Shown here piece by piece: positions 52,899-63,010 of a stretch of 64,000 nucleotides of DNA; the stretch's first letter is position 1, and each line of letters begins with the position of its first letter. The stretch covers positions 372,001 to 436,000 of the forward strand of contig CAVQEH010000006.1 in the NCBI GenBank assembly GCA_963711455.1, read 5' to 3'. Both the position numbers and the translations under genes were made by a program. The notes beneath the pieces were generated by a model. It saw only the letters and a program-made list of their open reading frames with translations, searched no databases and was not told where the DNA came from. This DNA comes from DATFVA01 sp963711455 (GTDB lineage: Bacteria > Bacteroidota > Ignavibacteria > Ignavibacteriales > Ignavibacteriaceae).

Positions 52899-55800
52899 CT
52901 ATTTATCAACAACTTTTACAACTCCCGCACCATTGTATGAGTGAAATTCCGGATCGTACATAGCTTCGGCACCAATAACCGGTAATTGAAAAGTTCCTTT
53001 ACTTACAACTCTAAGCATATAATAAAATTCTTTCGTCTGGTTGCTGGCTAAATTTGTAAATAACAACAGGCGGTCATCACGAACATCCATGTATTGAATA
53101 TACAGGGGATTCTTCGGCTGCCAGCTTAACTTTGTCGAAGCTGAAAGTCTTGGATTTTCAATTTCAAATCCTGCCGGAACCATATCTGTAATAACGATAT
53201 TCTCTGCAGATCTTTCCATCCCGGTTAGAGTAATTTTACAAACGATCAGCCGCCCCTGTTCAAAAACCCCATTAAAAATCTGCTGCCCTGTTCTATAATC
53301 AAAGTAGGCTCTTCTTATTCTTAAATTGGAATCTTCTTCTTTAACTTTTTGATTCAGCTTTATTCCGCCGGTATTCCAGAAATAATAGACCTCTCCATTA
53401 CCGGAAGCTTTCAATGAAAGTTGAGCTTTATCCGGATTTGGAACATCGACTGTTATATCTTTTCCCGCAAATGATTTTAATGTCTTTCCGTTTGAGATAA
53501 TTTTCACATTCACATTACTTCCTGAATTTATGCTCGCTGCTTTTCCCAGTGCAAGAAAAGTGAATGATCTTTCCTGCGTTGAGTAAATTTCATTTGCATG
53601 GTCAGAAAGAAACTTTATTATATAAGGGATCTGTCCGCTTGCCGGCTGAACTTCAAGAAGTACATTAAGCATAATTGCATTTGATCTTATTTCCGAATCA
53701 AAGCAGCCGCCTGTAAGCCTGATTGTCTTTTCAGGAATAAATGAATCGGGCATCATTTCATAATAAGTATTCCATTGTCCCATTAAAGCATAAGCGCCCG
53801 TTAAAAGATATTTCGTATCATTTGTTAAAAGATGCGGCCGGGCTTTATAATAATTCATTGTTGCAATATCACCTTTGTCTGCAAGTGCAAGAACATAGAG
53901 TGCATAAAGAATTTCTTTTCTTGCAATCTTTATGACTGTTCTTTTATTATTATCATAGGTGACATAATCGTAAGTTCCGTTGGATTTACTGACTTTCGAA
54001 ATATAATCCAGCAGTTTTGATAAGACACTTTGGGAAATATTAAATCTTGCTTTCCCTGCTTCAATCAGAAAATGAGCGGCGTAAACGCTTCCCCAGACAT
54101 TTGTATAATCTCCACCCTGCCAGTAAGCGATTGAACCGTCATATAGCTGCATTGATTCAATTTTCTTAATACCTTCATTGACAAAATAAACCGGGTTATT
54201 CGTTCTATATAAATCCGGTGCAACCAGTTTAGCAAGGTCTTCAAAATACAATTGCGGAAATAGTTTTGAGACGGTTTGTTCAATACAGCCGTAAGGATAC
54301 CCGACCAGGTACTTCAGGTGCCTGGCAAATTTCAAAGCGGGAAACTTACTTATCGTTACTGATTCGCTTTGCGTCCCATCGACATAATCTTTGGGTACAT
54401 CAAGGTTAATTGTCTCCCCGTCTTTAACATTTCCCGATCCGCTTTCAACAAAGAAAGGAGAAATTGGTCGTACACCAATCTCAGTTTCATCTTTTACTTT
54501 TGCTATCCCGGATGTTTCGAACATTATTTTTCCTGTTCCGACCTTTTCGCCGCTGCATATTTTGAAATTTACTCTTCCTGTTGAATTAGCCGGAATTGTA
54601 ACAGATTGCTTATCTGATGAAACAATTTTTAACGGACCTTCAACTTTCAGTCTGACATCAACATTTCCCTTTTTTGCAGTTGTATTTATAATTGATACCG
54701 AAGAATTTAAAGTGTCATTGGAAGATAAGAACCGCGGCATCTCAGGCTGTAAAATTAAGTCGTCCGCAACTTTAATATGTTCTTCAGCGCTGCCGAATCG
54801 CGGCCCTGAAAATGCTACTGCCATTAAACGAATATCACCGATGAACTGCGGTATATCCAAAGGAATCGTTACCACTCCCTCGCTGTTTGTTTTAGCAATG
54901 CCGCTCCAGAATGAAAGCAATTTAAATCTTTTGGCTGTAATCGGGTTTGATCTTTTTTTTAATTGTGCCTGTTCCTCCAAACCGCCATCCCCGCCGGTTG
55001 AAGAATTACGCGAAACAATTTCCGGAAGCAGAAGCTTGTACAAGTCGTAGCTGTCAACTTTTAAAGATCTTTTAGCATACATAAATTTATACGGATCAGG
55101 CGTTTCATAATTTTTTATCTGAAGAATACCTTCATCTACTGCAGCAAGTGTAACGAAAATATTTTGTTCAGCCACTGTCTTTATTGTAATCTGCTGTCTG
55201 GTATTGGGTTTTATTTTCTCCTGTGCCGTAATTGAAACAGGTAAGTGATATTCCTTTTTCTCAACTTTCATAGAGCCAAAACCATGCCCGACAAAAAAAG
55301 GTGTCCCGCTGTTGAATGTGTGTTTCTTAAATAAAGTAGCTGTTATATAAACATTAGGCATAAAATCTTCTTTTACGTCAACTTCAACCTGAGTCGATTT
55401 GTTTTCAATATCGATGTAGCGGTGTTCAAACACATTATTTCTTTCTATTGTCAGCAGCATTTTACCGGAAAACGGGGCTGTTAAAAGTATTTTTGCTTTA
55501 TCACTGGGATTATAGATTCCTTTATCAAAAACGAAATCAATCTTTCCTTCTTTATTTACCTCGAAAGAAGAAGCTGTAGAACTGCCCCATCCGTAAGCAT
55601 AAAAATTAGTGCGGTAAAAATCAGTACTTCCATCTTTAGAAATTCTTAATTGATATCTCCCGGATTTAGAAACAGTAAATGAAATATCTTTTGGTCCTCC
55701 TGAAATATCAACCTGTTTTTCCCATTCATCAGTTTCTTTTTCTTCAGAGTTATAATAAAACTGGCCGTAGGTGTTTTTCTTCAGAACGGTCTGCCATTCA

Positions 55801-58364
55801 TATCTTACCAGCTTTACTGTTGCTTTAAATTTCTTAACCGGCTTATCATATTGATCAACTGCCACAAATTTAAAGTTCAGTTTTTCATTTGTACCGAAAT
55901 AGTATCCGTCCGATTTAATACCGATAAAATAGTCGTTTGGATAAACATTAAAGTCTGTTGTCTGATTTACAGTTCTTCCAGTTAAATCAAAAACGCTTGC
56001 ATAAACATTACCATAAAAGTATCCGCCTGAAGATAATTTATCCGGTATCGTATCAGTTATAGTTGCTTTACCATCTTCATCAAGAGTTCCGTCAATTTGA
56101 AAATCTTCAATTCTGGAATTTTTAAATGATGTGCCGCTGAAATCATAACCGGGATATTTTTTACTGTAGTATGGTCTGTATCTTAACTGAATTTCCGATT
56201 GATATTTTAAACCGGAGGCTTTCGCTCCAAATAAAAATTCAGATTCAAGTTTAACCGAAACAGTTTCTCCGGGACGGACTTTATCTTTATCGCTTTTCAG
56301 TTTTACTCTTATTTTGTCAGGTACAAAATCCTCCACATTAAAACCGTAAGTTCCAAGCAACTGCGAAGTACCCGAATAAACCTCAGCATTATACCTGCCG
56401 GTCTGGGCAAAATCAGGAATATCAAAAGAAAGCTCGAATGAACCTTCATCATTTAATGTCTTTTTAAATTCATCAAATACTTTTCCTGTCGGAGCAATTA
56501 CTTTTACTATTATCGGAATATCTTTTACAATTTTTATTTTATCATTTCTGACTATCCCGACTATATTGATTTTATCACCTGTCCTGTAAAGATTTCTTTC
56601 AGAATAAATAAATGTGTTATAATTATCGGAGTACTGATAAATGCCGCCGACATCAAATCTTGAAGTTTCAATTTCTGTGTTGGACAGATCCAGGTAATTA
56701 AAATCATTATTTTTTTCTGCGGTTATTAGTCTGGCAGAAAATCCCTCTATCTTTGCTTTAACACCAGTAAATTTCACAATTCCCTCATCATCGGTTTTCC
56801 CGGAAAGAATTGTCTGATTGTTTGAAGAGATTACATTTATCTGAACATCTTTTACAGGTTCCGTGGTTGCAACAGAATTTACAAAAACCATTAGCTCATC
56901 TTCGGAGCTTTTACAAATAATTCCAAAATCAGAAATTGCGACCATCTTGGAATCCCGTTCCCACCTATCATTAGTTGCGCGAACGTTTACAACAAAAATT
57001 CCCTTCCTCTGTTGATTTAGAGCTTTATTCAGGTTAACAGTAAATTTTTGAAGCCAGTTTTTTTTGTCTGAGAGATTAATTTTTTCAGTATAAATTTCTT
57101 TACCGTAATCGCCGACACTATATTCACTGTTGTTATCGTAATAGCCACCATAATATTCGTCATCATCATACTCATAATCACTGTAACTATAATAATGATA
57201 TCTATTACTATTTAGGAAGAAAAGGAGATTGTTTTTAAATACCTGGAGCACTTCAACTTCGGCACCAGATTCATTAACGGCATTAACCTCAAGGTTTTTT
57301 TGCCCCGAAAGCATCATATAGACTCCGGCTTTATCAGTAAAATTTATAGACGGGTTAATATTTACAAGAACCACATCCTGCTCATAATCAAATTCAAGCA
57401 AGCCGCCATACAATCCAGGTAATCCCTTATTAATTTTTAAATGCGCTGTTTGAACATCTGAAAAATCTCCTTCAATCCGGAATTGATTTTCATTTACCGT
57501 AAAAGTGAGCTTTTTTCCCGGAGTGATTTTAACATAATCGGCAACCTGCTTGTCATCAACTGTTTGTGTCGTTGCAACTACAATCCAGCCTGTCGAACCA
57601 TCAAAGCCTGATGATACTGATGTAATAGCAAGCTTCGTAATCGGGGGAAGTTTTTGTTCAAATTCTCTTTCATCCTGTAAAGGTTTCTTTCCAATAACAG
57701 ACATCATCCCTTTTTTAATTTTTATTACAAGCTTCTGCGCTTTATCGGTCTGCTTAACCTCGCCTAAATTAATGGCCATTACCTCTGCAGGCTTATCGGA
57801 TACTACCTGAAAATCTTTAACCTCTTCCCCGCCTCTTGTTATTTCAAGATTATTTTTCAATTGTCCGGGAGCAACTGCATAATTGAAATATAAATTTGCC
57901 TGCACGCTTAATTTATAATCCTGGTTTGGAATTCGTGTCCAGAAAAACTCTACTTTGTTAGCATCAAAATCGGGCGTGTGAAATTCAAAAGTATTAAAAT
58001 CAGAAGAATATTTTGTGTTGAATAAAACTTTATCGGTTACCTTTGCTTTGTAATCCTGGATAGCTTCAAGAGGATAATCGGGAGAAAAAATCAGGGTGTT
58101 GCCCGAAGTCCATTTAAACTTGCCATCTATTTTTGGTTCAAAAATTACAAATTGATCAGTGAGCCATTTATCCTGAACATCCGCAGGTGCAAGATTTTCA
58201 GAAAACTCAATTGTAAATGTTGTAAGATTTTGTACTTTCCCCTGGGGAGCAAATTTTGTGATAGTAACTTTATTACCGGATCCGCAGCCAATAATAAGAA
58301 TGATGAACGAAAAGATGAAAAGAAGATTTAAAGCTTTCAAGGCAGTTCCCTTTATTTTATTCAA
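52899..58364 (-). CDS. Bacterial alpha-2-macroglobulin, lipoprotein
   Basis: 1821 residues. A lipoprotein signal ends at IILIIGCGSG. Multiple MG/beta-sandwich domains follow, with YRTGDKINIVGIVRN (MG) and LLSFWSGIAKTNSEGVVTIPL (start of the A2M core). The thioester is in GYPYGCIEQT (C1360), and the C-terminal CUB/receptor-like part ends near IVITDMVPAGFEIENPRL. A2Ms trap proteases by the thioester and protect the periplasm when the wall is breached; pbpC is the co-occurring repair enzyme. The pbpC gene follows 146 bases later. Confidence 0.92.
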   Translation of the reverse strand: MNKIKGTALKALNLLFIFSFIILIIGCGSGNKVTITKFAPQGKVQNLTTFTIEFSENLAPADVQDKWLTDQFVIFEPKIDGKFKWTSGNTLIFSPDYPLEAIQDYKAKVTDKVLFNTKYSSDFNTFEFHTPDFDANKVEFFWTRIPNQDYKLSVQANLYFNYAVAPGQLKNNLEITRGGEEVKDFQVVSDKPAEVMAINLGEVKQTDKAQKLVIKIKKGMMSVIGKKPLQDEREFEQKLPPITKLAITSVSSGFDGSTGWIVVATTQTVDDKQVADYVKITPGKKLTFTVNENQFRIEGDFSDVQTAHLKINKGLPGLYGGLLEFDYEQDVVLVNINPSINFTDKAGVYMMLSGQKNLEVNAVNESGAEVEVLQVFKNNLLFFLNSNRYHYYSYSDYEYDDDEYYGGYYDNNSEYSVGDYGKEIYTEKINLSDKKNWLQKFTVNLNKALNQQRKGIFVVNVRATNDRWERDSKMVAISDFGIICKSSEDELMVFVNSVATTEPVKDVQINVISSNNQTILSGKTDDEGIVKFTGVKAKIEGFSARLITAEKNNDFNYLDLSNTEIETSRFDVGGIYQYSDNYNTFIYSERNLYRTGDKINIVGIVRNDKIKIVKDIPIIVKVIAPTGKVFDEFKKTLNDEGSFELSFDIPDFAQTGRYNAEVYSGTSQLLGTYGFNVEDFVPDKIRVKLKSDKDKVRPGETVSVKLESEFLFGAKASGLKYQSEIQLRYRPYYSKKYPGYDFSGTSFKNSRIEDFQIDGTLDEDGKATITDTIPDKLSSGGYFYGNVYASVFDLTGRTVNQTTDFNVYPNDYFIGIKSDGYYFGTNEKLNFKFVAVDQYDKPVKKFKATVKLVRYEWQTVLKKNTYGQFYYNSEEKETDEWEKQVDISGGPKDISFTVSKSGRYQLRISKDGSTDFYRTNFYAYGWGSSTASSFEVNKEGKIDFVFDKGIYNPSDKAKILLTAPFSGKMLLTIERNNVFEHRYIDIENKSTQVEVDVKEDFMPNVYITATLFKKHTFNSGTPFFVGHGFGSMKVEKKEYHLPVSITAQEKIKPNTRQQITIKTVAEQNIFVTLAAVDEGILQIKNYETPDPYKFMYAKRSLKVDSYDLYKLLLPEIVSRNSSTGGDGGLEEQAQLKKRSNPITAKRFKLLSFWSGIAKTNSEGVVTIPLDIPQFIGDIRLMAVAFSGPRFGSAEEHIKVADDLILQPEMPRFLSSNDTLNSSVSIINTTAKKGNVDVRLKVEGPLKIVSSDKQSVTIPANSTGRVNFKICSGEKVGTGKIMFETSGIAKVKDETEIGVRPISPFFVESGSGNVKDGETINLDVPKDYVDGTQSESVTISKFPALKFARHLKYLVGYPYGCIEQTVSKLFPQLYFEDLAKLVAPDLYRTNNPVYFVNEGIKKIESMQLYDGSIAYWQGGDYTNVWGSVYAAHFLIEAGKARFNISQSVLSKLLDYISKVSKSNGTYDYVTYDNNKRTVIKIARKEILYALYVLALADKGDIATMNYYKARPHLLTNDTKYLLTGAYALMGQWNTYYEMMPDSFIPEKTIRLTGGCFDSEIRSNAIMLNVLLEVQPASGQIPYIIKFLSDHANEIYSTQERSFTFLALGKAASINSGSNVNVKIISNGKTLKSFAGKDITVDVPNPDKAQLSLKASGNGEVYYFWNTGGIKLNQKVKEEDSNLRIRRAYFDYRTGQQIFNGVFEQGRLIVCKITLTGMERSAENIVITDMVPAGFEIENPRLSASTKLSWQPKNPLYIQYMDVRDDRLLLFTNLASNQTKEFYYMLRVVSKGTFQLPVIGAEAMYDPEFHSYNGAGVVKVVDK

Positions 58365-58774
58365 ATAATGAAATGTTCCGTACTGTTAATGTAAAAATAA
58401 TCAATCGTGAGTAATTGTGGAATTAAAAAATAATAAAAATTATAAATTAGTCTTGGAGAGTAATTAGATGATTTAGAACTTTATTAAGATTTAATTTTAT
58501 TTCGGTTGGCTTCCTTATTTGACATACTAGTTATCAAATGCGTTCTCTATGACTGATGAAAGAAAGAACCAGGCTCCTCTTTATACCTTAATTGATTCAC
58601 AACATATTCAGTAGCGATCTTATTCTTTTCACAATTTAAAATCAGTTCAGAAACTTTATTCATTTTATTCTATTTAGTCTAAAGAGAATGTTCTAACACA
58701 CTTTTAGCTGCGTAGATTACGATACTATTTATTCGGCGGTATATACTACAGATTTATACCCGGAGAAAAAGTAT

Positions 58775-58825
58775 ATGTGGTTGTTGAAACTCCACTTTAA
58801 TTGTGTTCAATCAATTTACTTATAA
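58775..58825 (+). CDS. Possible 16-codon leader or micro-ORF
   Basis: ATG TGG TTG TTG ... TTA TAA encodes MWLLKLHFNCVQSIYL. GGAG lies 9 bases before the ATG, a good ribosome site. The peptide is hydrophobic at both ends. It is followed after 44 bases by an intrinsic terminator with no other plus-strand gene in between, so it is either a short membrane peptide or the coding part of a small RNA. Confidence 0.3.
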   Translation: MWLLKLHFNCVQSIYL

Positions 58826-58869
58826 GAAAATATTTTCTGTATTATTAAATTTAAATTCCACCTGGCAAG

Positions 58870-58905
58870 TCCTCTTTTCAGGAATTGAAAGGAGGATTTT
58901 TATTT
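58870..58905 (+). terminator. Orphan intrinsic terminator
   Basis: TCCTCTTTTC (58870-58879) pairs with GAAAGGAGGA (58887-58896) with one G-U pair and a 7-base loop, followed by TTTTTATTT. It is in the plus direction, but no plus-strand gene of normal size ends upstream. Confidence 0.65.
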
Positions 58906-59236
58906 CAAATATTCCGCTCCATTTTTATTCAATTAAAAGGAAAATAAAAGACTTAAGGTAATGAGCTCTCTGTCTTAGAAATAAAACAAAGTTTGTATAG
59001 AAATGTAGTCAAAGAAGTGTCTTTAACTATACAGTAAAATGAATGGCATTTGTTTAATAAAAGCTTTTGATTACATTTTTGTGGTACTTAATTTGATTCT
59101 AAATTACTATTAAATATTTTAACGTTTAGGGACAGGGCGAGAAGAAATGTTAAATGCTGCACTTAAAATAATAGAGTATTTGTCTTTCCTATTTAATGCT
59201 AAACAACTATATATTCAATAATCTGCAGGGGATCTT

Positions 59237-60334
59237 ATGAAGATCATAGTATTCATTCTATTTCCATTAATTTCGTTTGCGCAAACTCAGTTTCCTGATA
59301 CACTTTTCCTGGTTGACGGAAGATCATATCCTTGCTTTATTACATCGTTTGATGGTTCCAGGTTTTATTTTAATTATCTGGACAACCGGAGTGAATCAAT
59401 TGTTAATAAAGCACTGGAAAAGGTTTACCTCGAAAGTTTCGGAATTATATATCAGGCGGGAGAGGGCTTTGTATCAGATAAAGAAGCTGTAAACAAATTT
59501 ATCGATGACCGGTCGGAAAAAATTAAAGAAGATCAGGAAATAAAAAAGGAAATGGACAGGCTGGCAAATGTATCAACTAAAAATGACTCCCGTATAGATT
59601 CTACAGGAAAAGTAATATATAATCCCGTCACAAAGTTTTCTGAAAACAAAAAATGGTCATTCGGAATATTGTACGTACCATATTATTCGGGAAGTATTTA
59701 CCAGGTATACGATAATGGCGGTAGTCCTCCAAATCCTATAATCTATGTTAATGCAAATAACCAGGTAAACATGGAAGCACAACTGGCGTATGGTATTACA
59801 GAAAATGTCAGACTTACTTTCGACGCAGGTTACACTTCTTCACTTGAAGAAGACAGGTATGAGAATCACTATAGTTCGAATGATTATGAGTCTGACGATG
59901 GATATAAAAGTTCAATTGGTTTAAAGTTATTCGATTTTAATTTAGGGATGAAATATTATTTCAAGAATATCATAGCGGAAGAAGTAAGTATCTTTGCTGC
60001 CGCGGGATTTGGTAAGCAAATTGCTTTTGCACAAAATGAGTATAAGCAATTATTCCAGGAACCGCTCCAGCCCGTCATTATCGATGAAGATAACATTGAA
60101 GAATTCACCGAAGAGTTAAATTCGCCGTGGCATTTTAATCTTGGTTTTGGAGCAGAGTATTTTTTCAGCAGGTCGCTCTCATTAAAATCTAATATCAGAA
60201 TTATGTATTCATCTGCATCCGGTAATTATAATTCACGTTTTATCTATGGAGATGAAAATAATACTCATTCTGAAGAACGTACAGTAAAAAACTTTATAAC
60301 GCGAATCGGTCTCGGTCTTAATTTTTATTTTTAA
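59237..60334 (+). CDS. Outer-membrane beta-barrel protein
   Basis: 365 residues: signal peptide (cut near ISFAQ), a 100-residue soluble part with DTLFLVDGRSYPCFITSF, a short coiled coil, then amphipathic strands (LGMKYYFKNIIAEEVSIFAAAGFG, FNLGFGAEYFFSRSLSL) ending GLGLNFYF with a terminal Phe. The barrel looks 8-10 stranded. No specific family is recognised. GGGGAT upstream of the ATG serves as ribosome site, and the next gene is 14 bases away. Confidence 0.75.
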   Translation: MKIIVFILFPLISFAQTQFPDTLFLVDGRSYPCFITSFDGSRFYFNYLDNRSESIVNKALEKVYLESFGIIYQAGEGFVSDKEAVNKFIDDRSEKIKEDQEIKKEMDRLANVSTKNDSRIDSTGKVIYNPVTKFSENKKWSFGILYVPYYSGSIYQVYDNGGSPPNPIIYVNANNQVNMEAQLAYGITENVRLTFDAGYTSSLEEDRYENHYSSNDYESDDGYKSSIGLKLFDFNLGMKYYFKNIIAEEVSIFAAAGFGKQIAFAQNEYKQLFQEPLQPVIIDEDNIEEFTEELNSPWHFNLGFGAEYFFSRSLSLKSNIRIMYSSASGNYNSRFIYGDENNTHSEERTVKNFITRIGLGLNFYF

Positions 60335-60348
60335 GAGGGGATAATTCA

Positions 60349-62965
60349 ATGAGAAAAAGATATTGGAGTTCAATCATTCTTTCTCTGGCTGCTTTAATTT
60401 TGCTGTCATTTAATGTCTATTCTCAGGTTATTAAAAAGAATTCAATTCCCGACCCCGGCGCGAACAAGTTTTTTAATAAATCTGTTGAAGATACGATTAA
60501 CCCACCTTTCCTTAAAGAAGATTTCCTGGTTAATTCCTTGGATAGCGATTATGGCAGTAACCAATCAAGTTGTAGTGCAGCGGCTGATGGAAATGGTCAT
60601 TGCGTATTTGCCTGGATTGATAATAGAAATAGCAAAAATGAAATTTATGCTCAGTTCTATGATGGCAATGGGAATAAAATAGGTGCAAATTTAAAAGTTA
60701 ACGACGGATCTTTATATGGGAATAATAATCCCTTTGTCGCAGCAAATAAAAATGGAAATTTTATAATAGCCTGGATGCAGAATTACCAGGATATAGTTGC
60801 CCAGAGATTTAATGATACAGGACAAAGAATCGGAGATACTATAATTGTAAGCACGACATATACATATAATACAGAGTCTCCTTCAGTAGCCATAAGCGAT
60901 GACGGATCATTTATGGTCGTATGGGGCGGAATTAGCTCTGTGTATGCCAGGTTAGTTGATAGTTCAGGGGAAGCTGTTGGAAATGCAATTATAATTAATG
61001 AACCGGATAAAAATATATCAAATTACAGCAACGGAAAATATATCGCTGTTGATGATAATGGTGACTACTGTATAACCTGGAATTCTTATTCAAATGTTTA
61101 TCTTCAAATAGTAAATAAATCCGGACAATTAACTGGCTTTAATACAATCGTAAATAATCCAAATTCATGGAGCAATTCACAACCAGAGATTTCATCTGCA
61201 GGCAGTGATAACTTTTTGATAGGATGGGATCTTTCATGCAAGAGTTTTCAATACAAATACCGGTTTTGTAAGCGATGTAATTAATCTGAATCTCTCCAAT
61301 CATAACCTTGCTGTACACAGAGTTTCATCAGACAGAGACAGCATCTTTTATCTCTTAATAAATGATTATACCCATAATTATATTCAGAAAATAAATTCCA
61401 GCGGTGTACGAATAGGCGGAATAATTAATCTAAGCTATGATCAAGCCGGATTAAATTATTCTTCAATAGATGATATAACGGACATTGCTGACAATAAATT
61501 TTGTATAGCTATTGATGGTCAAATCAGATCGGACGAAAATGTTTATTATCAAAAATTTGATTCTGATATAAACACAATAGGTTCGCTTCAAAAAATTAAT
61601 GATGATTCTGAAAGTGCAATTCAAAAAGAGCCTTTGGTAAAATTCAACAATAACGGACAATCGATAATAATATGGAACGATGGACGAAACGGGAGAAATG
61701 ATTTATATGCCAGGGTATATGATCAGGATTATAATCCTGTTAAAGGAAATTTTCAGTTGAATGAAGTATCTTCTGAGTACTGGTATCTTCAGTCAAAATA
61801 TATCCAGACACTTTCCGAAGGTACTTTTGTGGTAGCATTTATAGGAAATGATGATAGTGACAGCAAATCAATATGTCTGCAGGCTGTGAGCCCGGACGGT
61901 GAAAAAAAAGGGGGAAATATTATTGTAAAAAATAATTTTTACTACGAAACATTCAATCTGGTAATGAACGTAAACAGCAGTGATGAAATTATGGTTTGCT
62001 GGTATGACCAGTATGGTGCATCATTAAGATTGTACAATAAAAACCTTGAAGCTGAGACAGGGGAAAAGAAATTTATCACTTATTCCGAAAATTATTTTTT
62101 AAATCCTCTTGCGGTTTCAATAGATTCATCTTTAAACATTTTTGTTGCCTGGCAAAAATATAATGTTCAGACACCGGATAATAAAATTTACGGGGCATTC
62201 TATGACAGGGATGGTAATATTTCCACCCTGCCTTTTATTATAGACAGCACAATCTATCTTGCTTCTGATATATTTTGTAAAAATTATGATGACAATTACA
62301 TTGTAATCTACTCAGATTATAATAGACTGAATGTTAAAAGAAACTATACATTTGACAAAGATTATACTTTTGATGACAGAATTTATTTTTATAGTGATCC
62401 CTTTGAAGCCCATATTATTGATTTTAAAAACCAAAAATTATTTATAACCTACAATAATTATCATAATGTTGTGGGCTTTTATGCAAATGACAACAGGCAT
62501 TCTACAGGAATTTATAATCTTCACCATTACAATGATCTTAATAGTTATGAATATAATGAGAATAACAGTGCCGATATCTTTGATAACCATTTAATTTTTG
62601 CATTTGAGGATAACAAAACAGAAGGTACAAATACCGATATATGGGCAAATGTAAGCGAAATAAAAGATGTTAATTTTGATAGAGAAATATTTTACAGACC
62701 GGTTACCTCGGATTATTTGTATAATAATTATCCTTATCCATTTAATAACAGTACAAAAATATCTTATCAGCTTCTTTCCTATCATTACGTTAATTTAACT
62801 ATTTATGATATACTTGGAAGAGTAGTAAAAGTTCTTGTAAACGAAAACCAGGATAAAGGAATTTATGAAGTCAATTTTGATGCATCAAATCTTGCATCCG
62901 GAATTTATTTTTATAGATTAGAAGCATTCGATACGCGTGTTGGGAAAATGATTTTACTTAAATAA
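60349..62965 (+). pseudogene. T9SS-sorted secreted protein, split by a frameshift
   Basis: The first segment (60349-61284) starts with a signal peptide and has repeats with CVFAWIDNRN, FIIAWMQNY, FMVVWGG and CITWNS, about one per 50 residues, a blade-like pattern. Its frame leaves the repeat pattern around 61228-61240 and stops at 61282. In a second frame the sequence continues without a stop from 61223 to 62965 (HARVFNTNTGFVSDV, then IIIWNDGRNGRNDLYA) and ends with a type IX secretion sorting domain (LTIYDILGRVVKVLVNENQ, ASGIYFYRLE, KMILLK). One base change of length restores about 871 residues. It is either a true mutation or an assembly error in the TTT/GGG tract. Confidence 0.75.
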
Positions 62966-63010
62966 ATCTGGAAAGAAAAAATTCGGGAAAATAAATATAG
63001 GGAGAGAACC

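Larger units (their letters stand above)
58365..59236. other. Long gene-free stretch
   Basis: No conserved gene is visible in about 870 bases. The only supported elements are a plus-strand intrinsic terminator (58870-58905) and a 16-codon frame before it (58775-58825), listed separately. The rest is very AT-rich and probably carries the promoters of the A2M gene (minus) and of the beta-barrel gene (plus). Confidence 0.5.
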
